From Pedobacter ginsengisoli (GTDB taxonomy: Bacteria; Bacteroidota; Bacteroidia; Sphingobacteriales; Sphingobacteriaceae): 64,000 nt of DNA. This document shows, in pieces, positions 33,866-41,967 of the stretch (position 1 is the first letter of the stretch; every line of letters starts with the position of its first letter). A model generated the notes under the pieces. The model saw only the letters and a list, made by a program, of their open reading frames with translations. It was not told where the DNA came from and made no database searches. The stretch spans positions 1,612,001 to 1,676,000 of the forward strand of contig NZ_JASSYX010000001.1 in NCBI RefSeq assembly GCF_030244015.1, read 5' to 3'. The translations under genes and the position numbers were made by a program.

Positions 33866-35614
33866 ATGAAAACAATACTGTTGTTTTGCACATTCTGCCT
33901 TTTTTTTACGGGTACACACAGATATGGTTCCCCTCTTAAAAAGTCTTCAAATACACTTGAATACTGGAATGCAAAGGTAACCATGTGCGGCTCATTCTCT
34001 TCTGCAGAGCGTATTGATATAGCAGATAACGGCAAATTTATCGCGCAGCTGCCAGGCTGGGGTCGCTATTCTTACCTTATATCCACCACCAGTGACAGTG
34101 CCCAGATTTATTTTGACCAGGGATTAAATATGTATTACAGCTACCATATGAAAGAAGCCCTTGCTTCTTTCAAGGAATCGGCCCGTTTCGATCCCCACTG
34201 CGCTATGGCCTACTGGGGACAAGCACTTGCTATGGGGCCATACTATAATTCTGCGCATAATTATGTAATTCCCGAGAACATTGCTGAGGTTTTGAAACTT
34301 ATGAACCAAGCCGCAACCAATAGTTCGTCAGCAAAAGAAAGCGCATTAGTTAAAGTCATGAACCTCAGGTATTCTACCGCTGATAAGGATAAAGCGAAGT
34401 TAAACATGGCTTACGCGAATGGGATGAGCGCTCTTATGTCTGTATATGCGCAGGACGCGGACATTAAAGCGCTTTACATAGACGCTGTAATGCTGATTCA
34501 TCCCTGGGATTTCTGGAACAGTGATGGTTCGGCAAAAGAGTGGACGCCAGAAATAGTAGCCTTGTGTGAAAATTTGTTGCAGACAAAACCAAAACATCCC
34601 GGAGCCTTGCATTATTATATACATTTGACGGAGGCCTCCCGCCGGCCCGAAAGAGCGCTTCCTAATGCACAACTGCTGAAAGATCTTTTTCCAGGTGTGG
34701 CTCATATGGTCCATATGTCGAGTCATGTGTATCAGAGAAACGGATGGTATTCACTCGGTGTAGATGCAAATGACCAGGCTGATGCAAACCTTGTACGATA
34801 TGACTCACTGGCGAAAAATCTTTCGCTGAATAAACATTCCTCTCACTATTTCGCGGTGCAGGCCTTTTGCGGACTTACCGGGGGAATGTATACCAAAGGG
34901 ATACAGGATGCCCTGCGGTGCAGAAAAAGTGTTTCGCCTATTTATGAAGATACTTATGCCCAGTATTTGTACATGATGCCGGTCTTTACGCAGGTCAGGC
35001 TGGGCAGATGGGATGAAATATTGAAAGATACCGTGCAACCAGACCGGGCCTGGCCTTATGCAGGAATACTTAGTAATTTTGCCAGAGGACTGGCCTATAT
35101 TTATACCGGGAGGCAGGATTCGGCTACCAGCCAGCTTGTTCAGCTGCGCGATAAAATAAAAGATCCCGTTTTAAAGAAGCGGCGCATTCCTTTTAATACA
35201 ACGCTGCAAGGTGCGCTGGTTGCGGAATATATTTTAAATGCCGTTATTTTGTTCGATCAGAAAAGAAATGCTGAGGGCATTAAGAGCCTCAATGAAGCTA
35301 TAAAGATTGAAGACCAGATGATCTATTCCGAGCCGATGGACTGGCCCATTCCCGCCAGGCAATTTTTAGGAGCATATCTCTTAAAGCAGAACAAGCCAGC
35401 TGATGCAGAGCGGGTATATAAAATGGATTTAATACTAAATCCCGGAAATGGATGGTCATCACTTGGTTTATATCAGAGTTTACTTAAACAGCACAAGATT
35501 AAATCTCTTTCCGGTTACAAGGCGGCCTACCTTCGGTCTTTTTCTCATGCAGAGCACATCCCGGCTGCCTCGGTTTATATCGGCCCGGATGGCCATTTAA
35601 ATACATTTAAGTGA
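33866..35614 (+). CDS. Exported tetratricopeptide-repeat protein
   Basis: 582 residues from the ATG at 33866, which provides the signal peptide MKTILLFCTFCLFFTG. Earlier in-frame starts (TTG 33806, ATG 33821) would put polar residues in front of it. TPR-like helix pairs are visible at about YFDQGLNMYYSYHMKEALASFKESARFDPHCAMAYWGQALAMG and again near NAVILFDQKRNAEGIKSLNEAIKIED and FLGAYLLKQNKPADAERVYKMDLILNPGNGW. Bacteroidota encode many such periplasmic TPR proteins near CAZyme genes; partners are unknown. Stands alone, and is convergent with the acidic small-protein gene 20 bp downstream. Confidence 0.8.
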   Translation: MKTILLFCTFCLFFTGTHRYGSPLKKSSNTLEYWNAKVTMCGSFSSAERIDIADNGKFIAQLPGWGRYSYLISTTSDSAQIYFDQGLNMYYSYHMKEALASFKESARFDPHCAMAYWGQALAMGPYYNSAHNYVIPENIAEVLKLMNQAATNSSSAKESALVKVMNLRYSTADKDKAKLNMAYANGMSALMSVYAQDADIKALYIDAVMLIHPWDFWNSDGSAKEWTPEIVALCENLLQTKPKHPGALHYYIHLTEASRRPERALPNAQLLKDLFPGVAHMVHMSSHVYQRNGWYSLGVDANDQADANLVRYDSLAKNLSLNKHSSHYFAVQAFCGLTGGMYTKGIQDALRCRKSVSPIYEDTYAQYLYMMPVFTQVRLGRWDEILKDTVQPDRAWPYAGILSNFARGLAYIYTGRQDSATSQLVQLRDKIKDPVLKKRRIPFNTTLQGALVAEYILNAVILFDQKRNAEGIKSLNEAIKIEDQMIYSEPMDWPIPARQFLGAYLLKQNKPADAERVYKMDLILNPGNGWSSLGLYQSLLKQHKIKSLSGYKAAYLRSFSHAEHIPAASVYIGPDGHLNTFK

Positions 35615-35634
35615 CGATATAGTGATACCCGGGG

Positions 35635-35892
35635 TCAGTACTCATCATCTTCATCCTCGCCAAATGCCGGTTCTTCATCCGGTTCAAAATCATCGCCCTG
35701 CAAATCTTCTTCAATAGGAAACAGATCATCGTCGTCTTCAAGAAGATCTTCATCGTCTTCAGGGTCGGTCCGGCCACCAAAAGCAGGATCCAGCTCATCA
35801 GTTTCCGCGGTGAGCGACTCATCAAGAATTACTGTTTGTTTGTCATGGCCGGTAACTTTTTCCTGATCATGATTTTTAAACCGATTTTCCAT
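35635..35892 (-). CDS. Extremely acidic small protein
   Basis: 85 residues with an Asp/Glu-dominated second half (TDPEDDEDLLEDDDDLFPIEEDLQGDDFEPDEEPAFGEDEDDEY). The N-terminal third is polar and mixed (MENRFKNHDQEKVTGHDKQTVILDESLTAETDELDPAFGG). It has no signal peptide and should be intrinsically disordered. The low-complexity coding strand also yields a lysine/methionine-rich shadow frame, which I reject. No known family; acidic tails of this kind can bind basic proteins, RNA-binding surfaces or cations. Convergent with the TPR gene and divergent from idi with 174 bp between. Confidence 0.6.
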   Translation of the reverse strand: MENRFKNHDQEKVTGHDKQTVILDESLTAETDELDPAFGGRTDPEDDEDLLEDDDDLFPIEEDLQGDDFEPDEEPAFGEDEDDEY

Positions 35893-36047
35893 TCGTTTTT
35901 GCTTTAGCGTATTGTAATTAAAAACGATTAACAGTGGATTATGTTTTCCGCGTTTGCAAATTTTGCGGCAATATAAGACAGATGGACAATAAACTTCTTA
36001 TTGCTGTAAAATGAAAAGGATATTATAAACGTTATTATTTTATCAGC

Positions 36048-36055
36048 TATTTTTG
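36048..36055 (+). promoter_or_regulatory. -7 box of idi
   Basis: TATTTTTG fits TAnnTTTG and ends 11 nt before the ATG at 36067, so the 5' leader would be only a few bases. Confidence 0.5.
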
Positions 36056-36066
36056 CATACACACAA

Positions 36067-36609
36067 ATGACAACAATGACGGAACGGGTAATTTTAGTGG
36101 ATGAGCAGGACAATGAGATAGGCACTATGCAAAAGATGGAGGCACATTTAAAGGGCAGGCTTCATCGTGCATTTTCTGTCTTCATCTTCAATGACAAAGG
36201 TGAGCTGCTGCTGCAGCAACGTGCTTTAGATAAATATCATTCCGGCGGCAAATGGACCAATACCTGCTGCAGTCATCCGCGGTCGGGTGAGGATACCCTG
36301 GCTGCCGCAAACAGGAGACTTTATGAGGAAATGGGCATGCATTGTGAGCTGAAATATGGGTTTAGTTTTACGTATCAGGCTATTGTAAACGAATCCCTTT
36401 CTGAGAATGAATATGATCATGTGTATTTTGGAGTAAGCAATGATTTTCCCGTACCCAATGCTGAAGAAGTTTCAGATTTCAGGTATATCAGCATGGATGC
36501 GTTAAAAACAGATATTGACAAGCATCCCAATGAATATACAGAATGGCTGAAGATCTGTTTTGATAAAGTCGTGGAGCTCTATAAAGATAAAGTGGCACTG
36601 CATTTATAA
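36067..36609 (+). CDS. idi: Type 1 isopentenyl-diphosphate delta-isomerase
   Basis: 180 residues. It interconverts isopentenyl and dimethylallyl diphosphate. The Nudix-like fold is complete: LHRAFSVFIFNDKGELLLQQRALDKYHSGGKWTNTCCSHPRSGED with catalytic Cys in NTCCSHP and metal-binding His, the NRRLYEEMGM Nudix helix and the catalytic Glu in SENEYDHVYFG. An in-frame ATG at 36076 (MTERV) would be nearly as good a start. Single gene between a divergent small acidic protein gene and GH20. Confidence 0.95.
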   Translation: MTTMTERVILVDEQDNEIGTMQKMEAHLKGRLHRAFSVFIFNDKGELLLQQRALDKYHSGGKWTNTCCSHPRSGEDTLAAANRRLYEEMGMHCELKYGFSFTYQAIVNESLSENEYDHVYFGVSNDFPVPNAEEVSDFRYISMDALKTDIDKHPNEYTEWLKICFDKVVELYKDKVALHL

Positions 36610-36624
36610 CCGGTACAGGTCTTA

Positions 36625-36638
36625 TGCAAACGGTTGTT
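36625..36638 (+). promoter_or_regulatory. LacI-type operator upstream of GH20
   Basis: TGCAAACGGTTGTT fits the LacI-family pattern TGnAAnCGnTTnCA at eight of ten fixed bases. A 14-base core including the preceding A is identical to the site in front of the lacI gene at 54688-55707. It lies 74 bp before the GH20 start. Confidence 0.6.
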
Positions 36639-36711
36639 CAAACTTTCCCGGTTTCTAAAATTCTCTGTGGTTAATTATTTGATTATCATTGTGTAGATCA
36701 ACTATAACACT

Positions 36712-38922
36712 ATGACCACAATGAACAAATTAATGTTATGCTGCGCGTTTATACTCTCAGTACTATCAGCATCTGCCCAGTTAAATATCGTACCCCTGCC
36801 AAAGCAGATTACTGAAAACGGAACTTCATTTACTGTTGTAAGAAATACAAAAATCTATTATGAAAAGGGCTTAAAAGCGCAGGCTGAATTACTGAATGCC
36901 GCGTTGTCGCCTGCTACCGGATTTGATTTCGAGATGATCCAGTCAAAGCCGGGTGTACAGAATGGTATCATTTTGAAGTTTGATAAATCTTTGGCCGCCA
37001 ATAAAGAAGGTTATCGGCTCAGCGTAAAGAATAATGCTGTTGTTTTGAGCGGCTCAACCGCCGCAGGTGTATTCTATGGTACCCAAACTTTGCTTCAGAT
37101 GCTACCGGCAGCTATCCACGACAAGACACGCCAAAAGGGAATGAACTGGAAGATCAGAGGTGCAGAGATAGAAGATGCGCCATTGTGGGGCTGGCGTGGT
37201 ATGATGCTGGATGTTTCCCGCTATTTTTTCAGCAAAGATTATGTACTAAAGTTTATAGACATGATGTCTATGTATAAAATGAATGTACTTCACCTGCACC
37301 TGGTAGATGATGCTGGCTGGCGGCTGGAGATTAAAAAATACCCTAAACTAACATCTGTGGGGGCATGGAGAGGTGAGGGTGCTGAGCGTACAGGTGGCTA
37401 CTATACACAGGAAGACATTAAAGAAATGGTGGCTTACGCCAGTTTAAGAAATGTAGATATCATCCCTGAGATAGAGATTCCTGCGCATACACTTTCTTCA
37501 ATTGCCGCTTATCCATTTTTATCCTGCACAGGTGAACAATATGTAGTACAAACCCAGCATTCTATAAGCAAAGAGATTCTTTGCGTGGGTAAGGAGTCTA
37601 CCTTTGATTTTATGGCAGATGTATTTAAAGAAACGTTTGCGTTATTTCCTTCAAAGTATATTCACATTGGCGGTGATGAGGCCAATTATGATCGCTGGAA
37701 GGCTTGTCCGCATTGCCAGAAGCGCAAAACGGACCTGGGCTTGAAAACAGAAAAGGAGCTGCAGGTATATTTTAACCAGAGGGTGCAAAAAATGGTATCG
37801 AAATATGATAAAACCATTGTTGGCTGGAATGAGATCATAGAAGACGGATTGACAGATAAAGCTGTGGGGATGATTTGGAATGACCAGAAAAAAGCGTTCA
37901 AAGCAGTGGAAGACGGTCACTATACGGTGATGACCCTGACCGAATACTCTTACTTTGATTTTCCGGAAAGCAAGATCCCGGGTGAGGTAAAAGCCGCGGG
38001 ATGGCGGTCACCCATTCCATTGGAAAAGGTATACCAGTTAAATCCTATGCTGAAAGGCATGGATGAAAAATACCGCCCGCAGATATTGGGTGCCAGCGCA
38101 GCACTCTGGTCTGATCAGTTTATCCATGGTACTTTGCTGCAGGAAATTCCGCCGCTCAATGAAAACCGTTCTGAAAAGTATTTTGATTATCTGAGTTTTC
38201 CGCGAATGGCCGCTATGGCAGAGGTGTGCTGGACACCTGTTGCACGGCAAAGCTGGACAGGTTTTGAACAGCGGATGCGCAGTCAGTATGAACGCTACGA
38301 CCATGCCGGATATGGCTATAGAGTGCCGCAACCAAAGCTGGTCAGCAATGAAAAGGCTGCAGATGGATATGTATTGAAACTGGAGAATATGGTGGATGGA
38401 GCACAAATCAGGTATAGTACCGATGGAACGAGGGCTACGGCGTATTCAGCCATATATACTCAGCCGGTAAAAGTCAAACAATTAAGCGATTTTAGCGCCG
38501 TTACTGTAGTAAATCGCAATGTATATTCCTTGCCGTTTTATTTTCCTGAGAAATATGAACAGTTTAAAAATTACGGCGAACTGATCGGAGAATGGATACC
38601 ATCCAAGATTAAGGGAAAGGAATTCGGGTTATTTGAAATGAATGCTTCCGGTAAGATAAGCGGCAATGGTAATTATCAGGTCGCATTTTGGTATACAGAC
38701 GGAGATTCACGTCTTGAGATTAAATCTGTAGAAGTCTATAAGAACGGCATTAAGGTTACCGAAGATGTACATGATGGTTTTACGGGAGGTTCACAGCAAA
38801 ATAACTTGTACAAATTCAGCATCAAAGAATATGAAACCGGAGCTGAGTTTACTGTAAAAGCTATGGTGAGAGGAGATATCAGCAATGATTCTAACGGCGC
38901 GGTTTTTATAAAGAAATTGTAA
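36712..38922 (+). CDS. GH20 beta-N-acetylhexosaminidase
   Basis: 736 residues, signal peptide ending near SASAQ (about 23). A GH20 N-terminal domain (VPLPKQITENGTSFTVVRNTKIYYEKG) precedes the barrel with MLDVSRYFFSKDYVLKFIDMMSMYKMNVLHLHLVDDAGWRLEIKKYPKL, and the catalytic Asp-Glu pair is in HIGGDEANYDRWK. A chitobiase-like C-terminal Ig/FN-like domain (IRYSTDGTRATAYSAIYTQPVKV) and a jelly-roll module follow. It removes terminal GlcNAc or GalNAc. A LacI-type operator is placed to repress it. Its TAA stop is part of the -7 box of the next gene. Confidence 0.95.
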   Translation: MTTMNKLMLCCAFILSVLSASAQLNIVPLPKQITENGTSFTVVRNTKIYYEKGLKAQAELLNAALSPATGFDFEMIQSKPGVQNGIILKFDKSLAANKEGYRLSVKNNAVVLSGSTAAGVFYGTQTLLQMLPAAIHDKTRQKGMNWKIRGAEIEDAPLWGWRGMMLDVSRYFFSKDYVLKFIDMMSMYKMNVLHLHLVDDAGWRLEIKKYPKLTSVGAWRGEGAERTGGYYTQEDIKEMVAYASLRNVDIIPEIEIPAHTLSSIAAYPFLSCTGEQYVVQTQHSISKEILCVGKESTFDFMADVFKETFALFPSKYIHIGGDEANYDRWKACPHCQKRKTDLGLKTEKELQVYFNQRVQKMVSKYDKTIVGWNEIIEDGLTDKAVGMIWNDQKKAFKAVEDGHYTVMTLTEYSYFDFPESKIPGEVKAAGWRSPIPLEKVYQLNPMLKGMDEKYRPQILGASAALWSDQFIHGTLLQEIPPLNENRSEKYFDYLSFPRMAAMAEVCWTPVARQSWTGFEQRMRSQYERYDHAGYGYRVPQPKLVSNEKAADGYVLKLENMVDGAQIRYSTDGTRATAYSAIYTQPVKVKQLSDFSAVTVVNRNVYSLPFYFPEKYEQFKNYGELIGEWIPSKIKGKEFGLFEMNASGKISGNGNYQVAFWYTDGDSRLEIKSVEVYKNGIKVTEDVHDGFTGGSQQNNLYKFSIKEYETGAEFTVKAMVRGDISNDSNGAVFIKKL

Positions 38923-38927
38923 CTTTG
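38920..38927 (+). promoter_or_regulatory. -7 box of the HipA-like gene, containing the GH20 stop codon
   Basis: TAACTTTG matches TAnnTTTG; its first three bases are the GH20 stop codon. It ends 5 nt before the ATG at 38933. Confidence 0.6.
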
Positions 38928-38932
38928 GCGCT

Positions 38933-39730
38933 ATGAAGAATAGCGTTCCTCCGTTGAGGACAGTCAGTGTGATCCGTTATGTAACACCTTTGCGTGAGGG
39001 CGGTTCTATGCCGGCGATCGCGGAAGCAGACGACGGATTCTTATATGTATTGAAGTTTCGCGGCGCAGGGCAAGGTATGAAGGCTCTGATCGCTGAACTT
39101 ATTGGCGGAGAGATCGCCCGGGCTTTAGGCTTTAAAGTCCCGGAGCTTGTCTTTGCAAATTTAGATGAGGCTTTTGGCCGTACAGAACCTGATGAAGAGA
39201 TCCAGGACTTACTAAAGGCAAGCGTAGGACTAAACCTGGCACTGCATTATCTTTCCGGTTCTATCACATTTGATCCGACGGTAGCGGTTATTGATTCAAA
39301 ACTAGCTTCACAGATCGTTTGGCTGGATTGTCTGCTGACCAATATGGACCGCACGGCACGCAACACCAATATGTTGTTCTGGCATAAAGAGCTCTGGCTC
39401 ATAGACCACGGTGCTGCACTGTATTTTCATCATTCCATGCAAAACTGGAAAGAGCAGGCTAAAAAACCTTTTGTGCTGGTCAAAGACCATGTCCTGCTTC
39501 CCTTTGCAACTGAACTTGAGGCAGTAGATCTTGAGTTTAAGGGCATTCTTAATGACCAGTTGATCGATGCCATAGTAGCCCTGATTCCGGATGAATGGTT
39601 ATTGCGTGACCTGGAAGAAGAATCTGCTGAAGAGCGCCGGCAGGTATACGCGGAGTTCCTCAAATTAAGGATCGCTCATTCTCTAATCTTTGTTAAAGAA
39701 GCACAGCATGCAAGAACAGGATCTATTTGA
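38933..39730 (+). CDS. HipA-family kinase-like protein
   Basis: 265 residues. The fold resembles the HipA kinase core: GGSMPAIAEADDGFLYVLKFRGAGQGMKALIAELIGGEIARALGFKVPELVFANL (nucleotide-binding lobe), then WLDCLLTNMDRTARNTNMLFWHKELWLIDHGAALYFHH, with the catalytic-type Asp and Asn in MDRTARNTN and the metal-binding Asp in LIDHG. Unlike toxin HipA it lacks the N-terminal subdomain and has no HipB-like HTH partner; a DUF3037 gene overlaps its end by 23 nt instead. This pair recurs in bacteria. Whether it is a toxin, a regulator or a metabolic kinase is unknown. Confidence 0.85.
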   Translation: MKNSVPPLRTVSVIRYVTPLREGGSMPAIAEADDGFLYVLKFRGAGQGMKALIAELIGGEIARALGFKVPELVFANLDEAFGRTEPDEEIQDLLKASVGLNLALHYLSGSITFDPTVAVIDSKLASQIVWLDCLLTNMDRTARNTNMLFWHKELWLIDHGAALYFHHSMQNWKEQAKKPFVLVKDHVLLPFATELEAVDLEFKGILNDQLIDAIVALIPDEWLLRDLEEESAEERRQVYAEFLKLRIAHSLIFVKEAQHARTGSI

Positions 39731-40097
39731 GTATGCGGTGATTCGCCTGGTGCCCAAAGTGGAGCGGGAGGAGTTCATGAATGTGGGCGTGATCCTGTAT
39801 TGCGCGAAGCAAAAGTATTTGAAAACCAGGATAGAACTGGATGAACAGCGTTTTTCTCTATTTTGCAGCAGTATTGATCTGGAGGAGCTGCGTCATCACC
39901 TGAATGCATTTGAAAATATTTGCAGGGGCGGCAAAGAAGGAGGCCCAATTGGTAAGCTGGATATGGCTTCGAGGTTCAGGTGGTTAACGGCTACCAGAAG
40001 CACCGTATTGCAAAGCTCAAAGGTACACCCTGGTTTTTGTGTAGACCCGGAAGAGAAATTACAGCAACTTTACAGTCAGATGGTTCTTTTGCCTTAA
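39708..40097 (+). CDS. DUF3037 protein
   Basis: 129 residues from the ATG at 39708, which overlaps the HipA-like gene by 23 nt; the longer frame needs a TTG at 39690. DUF3037 signature: EYAVIRLVPKVEREEFMNVGVILYCAKQKYLKTRIELDEQRFSLFCSSIDLEELRHHL and the later SRFRWLTATRSTVLQSSKVHPGF. Translational coupling to the HipA-family kinase suggests the two proteins act together, perhaps as a regulator or adaptor of the kinase. No DNA-binding motif is seen. Function is unknown. Confidence 0.85.
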   Translation: MQEQDLFEYAVIRLVPKVEREEFMNVGVILYCAKQKYLKTRIELDEQRFSLFCSSIDLEELRHHLNAFENICRGGKEGGPIGKLDMASRFRWLTATRSTVLQSSKVHPGFCVDPEEKLQQLYSQMVLLP

Positions 40098-40157
40098 AAC
40101 TACTCGTAAATAGGAAATAATTTTCTTTCTTTTACACTTTCAAACAGCTATACCAAA

Positions 40158-40964
40158 ATGAGCGAGGAATTTTATCTTCATATATTTAATAAGCAGCGTG
40201 ATATTGAGGCTGTGCCTTCCAACGAAGAGGTTGCAGAATGGGCCATCGGATTAATGAACCTGATCTATCCTGAGCGGGTTACTTCACCGGATTATTCTAT
40301 CAATGAGATCAAAAGATTGTTTACCAGGCAGCAGAACGCATTGGTAAATATCCTGAATGCAACAAAAGCCTGTGAGAACAGTGACAACGGGCAAATCGCC
40401 GCACAGATATTTGAGCAATTGCCGGAATTGTACAGAAAGATGAACACAGACATCAGTGCAATTATGGAAGGTGATCCTGCAGCCAAAAGTGAATTTGAAA
40501 TCATCAGGAGCTATCCGGGTTTTCTGGCCATTGCTTTATACAGGATTGCGCATGCCATTCTTGAGGCCGATGTTCCGATCATTCCGAGGATACTTACCGA
40601 ATACGCGCATTCTATAACCGGAATTGACATACACCCGGCATCCAGCATTGGAGAGTACCTTTATATAGACCATGGTACCGGCCTGGTTATCGGCGAAACT
40701 ACAGTGATCGGGAATCATGTCAAATTATATCAGGGCGTAACCCTTGGTGCGCTGAGTGTAGAGAAATATATGGCCAACACCAAAAGGCACCCAACAATAG
40801 AGGATCATGTCATTATTTACTCCGGGGCTACCATATTGGGCGGTGAGACTGTAATCGGGCATAATTGCGTGATCGGCGGAAACGTATGGCTGACTAAAAG
40901 CGTTCCGGCCGGATCCACCGTTTATCATCAGTCGGCCATTAAAGTAGAGACCAAAAATCTGTAA
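40158..40964 (+). CDS. cysE: Serine O-acetyltransferase
   Basis: 268 residues. A helical N-terminal half precedes the left-handed beta helix of hexapeptide repeats (GIDIHPASSIGEYLYIDHGTGLVIGETTVIGNHVKLYQGVTLGAL, then HPTIEDHVIIYSGATILGGETVIGHNCVIGGNVWLTKSVPAGSTVYHQ). The His in DHGTG is the catalytic-type base. It acetylates L-serine with acetyl-CoA in the first step of cysteine synthesis. It is EpsC-like in length. The next gene, cysteine synthase, starts 2 bases after its stop, so both are on one transcript. No sulfur-related regulatory element was noted in the 60 bp upstream. Confidence 0.93.
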   Translation: MSEEFYLHIFNKQRDIEAVPSNEEVAEWAIGLMNLIYPERVTSPDYSINEIKRLFTRQQNALVNILNATKACENSDNGQIAAQIFEQLPELYRKMNTDISAIMEGDPAAKSEFEIIRSYPGFLAIALYRIAHAILEADVPIIPRILTEYAHSITGIDIHPASSIGEYLYIDHGTGLVIGETTVIGNHVKLYQGVTLGALSVEKYMANTKRHPTIEDHVIIYSGATILGGETVIGHNCVIGGNVWLTKSVPAGSTVYHQSAIKVETKNL

Positions 40965-40966
40965 GC

Positions 40967-41839
40967 ATGGGAAATATCATAGAATTTGTTGGAAATACCC
41001 CGTTGGTCGAGATCCAGAAACTAAATCCTAATCCCAACGTGAAGATCTATGCCAAACTGGAAGGTAATAATCCTGGTGGAAGTGTGAAGGACAGGGCTGC
41101 ACTCAATATGATCCGGAGTGCCTTAGAACGCGGAGACATACACAAAGGGACGAAACTGATTGAAGCAACCAGTGGAAATACTGGTATAGCACTGGCAATG
41201 ATCGCCAGCATTTATGACCTCGAGATAGAGCTGGTCATGCCATCCAGTTCTACAAGGGAGCGTACACTTACGATGGAAGCTTATGGTGCTAAGGTCACTT
41301 TGCTGGAATCCATAGAGATCTGCAGGGATTATGCTGAGGAGAAAGGCCTTCAGCCCGGATATTTTCTGTTGAACCAATTCTCAAATCCGGACAATTACCT
41401 GGCGCACTATAAGACTACCGGCCCTGAGATATGGAAGGACACTAAGGGGCAGATCACCCATTTGGTAAGCTCCATGGGTACGACAGGTAGCATTATGGGC
41501 AATTCGATGTTTTTAAAAGAGCAGAACCCGAAGGTTCAGATCATCGGTTGTCAGCCTACAGAAGATTCTTCTATTCCCGGAATTCGCAGATGGCCGGAAG
41601 CTTACTTACCCAAGATATTTGATCCAGGCAGAGTAGACCGGGTTATGGACGTTTCTCAACAGGAAGCGACAGACGTAGCGAGGAAACTGGCCAAAACAGA
41701 AGGGATCTTTGCAGGAATGAGCAGTGGGGGTGCTTTGTCTTGTGCATTGAGGCTTGCTGCTGAACTGGAATCTGGTGTTATTGTTTTTATCGCGTGCGAT
41801 CGGGGTGACCGTTACCTGAGCAGTGATCTGTTTGGATAA
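40967..41839 (+). CDS. cysM: Cysteine synthase, CysM type
   Basis: 290 residues, fold type II PLP enzyme that makes cysteine from O-acetylserine and sulfide (or thiosulfate). The PLP lysine lies in GGSVKDRAA (about residue 41), the substrate-binding TSGNTGIAL loop and the phosphate-binding SMGTTGSIMG follow. The end CDRGDRYLSSDLF is the usual CysM C-terminus. It lacks the usual CysK extension. Coupled to cysE with a 2-base gap. Confidence 0.93.
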   Translation: MGNIIEFVGNTPLVEIQKLNPNPNVKIYAKLEGNNPGGSVKDRAALNMIRSALERGDIHKGTKLIEATSGNTGIALAMIASIYDLEIELVMPSSSTRERTLTMEAYGAKVTLLESIEICRDYAEEKGLQPGYFLLNQFSNPDNYLAHYKTTGPEIWKDTKGQITHLVSSMGTTGSIMGNSMFLKEQNPKVQIIGCQPTEDSSIPGIRRWPEAYLPKIFDPGRVDRVMDVSQQEATDVARKLAKTEGIFAGMSSGGALSCALRLAAELESGVIVFIACDRGDRYLSSDLFG

Positions 41840-41876
41840 TTTTCTGGTTAATTTCAACGTATTCAGATCATTTCAG

Positions 41877-41890
41877 CGATAACGATTGCG
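41877..41890 (+). promoter_or_regulatory. Weak LacI-type site upstream of uxaB
   Basis: CGATAACGATTGCG keeps the ACGATTGCG half found in the site at 54669-54682 and sits 77 bp before the uxaB start. The left half is poor, so this is a tentative operator. Confidence 0.4.
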
Positions 41891-41967
41891 TAAATAATTT
41901 CGCCGGAAAAGCCTTATTCTTAGGGATAATTATGTAGAATTGTTTTCGACTGTATGAAATTCGAGAT

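Noticed and set aside
35607..35825. Overlapping frame rich in Met/Lys across the acidic protein gene
   Set aside because: It is the shifted frame of the Asp/Glu-rich gene (GAT/GAA codons read out of phase).
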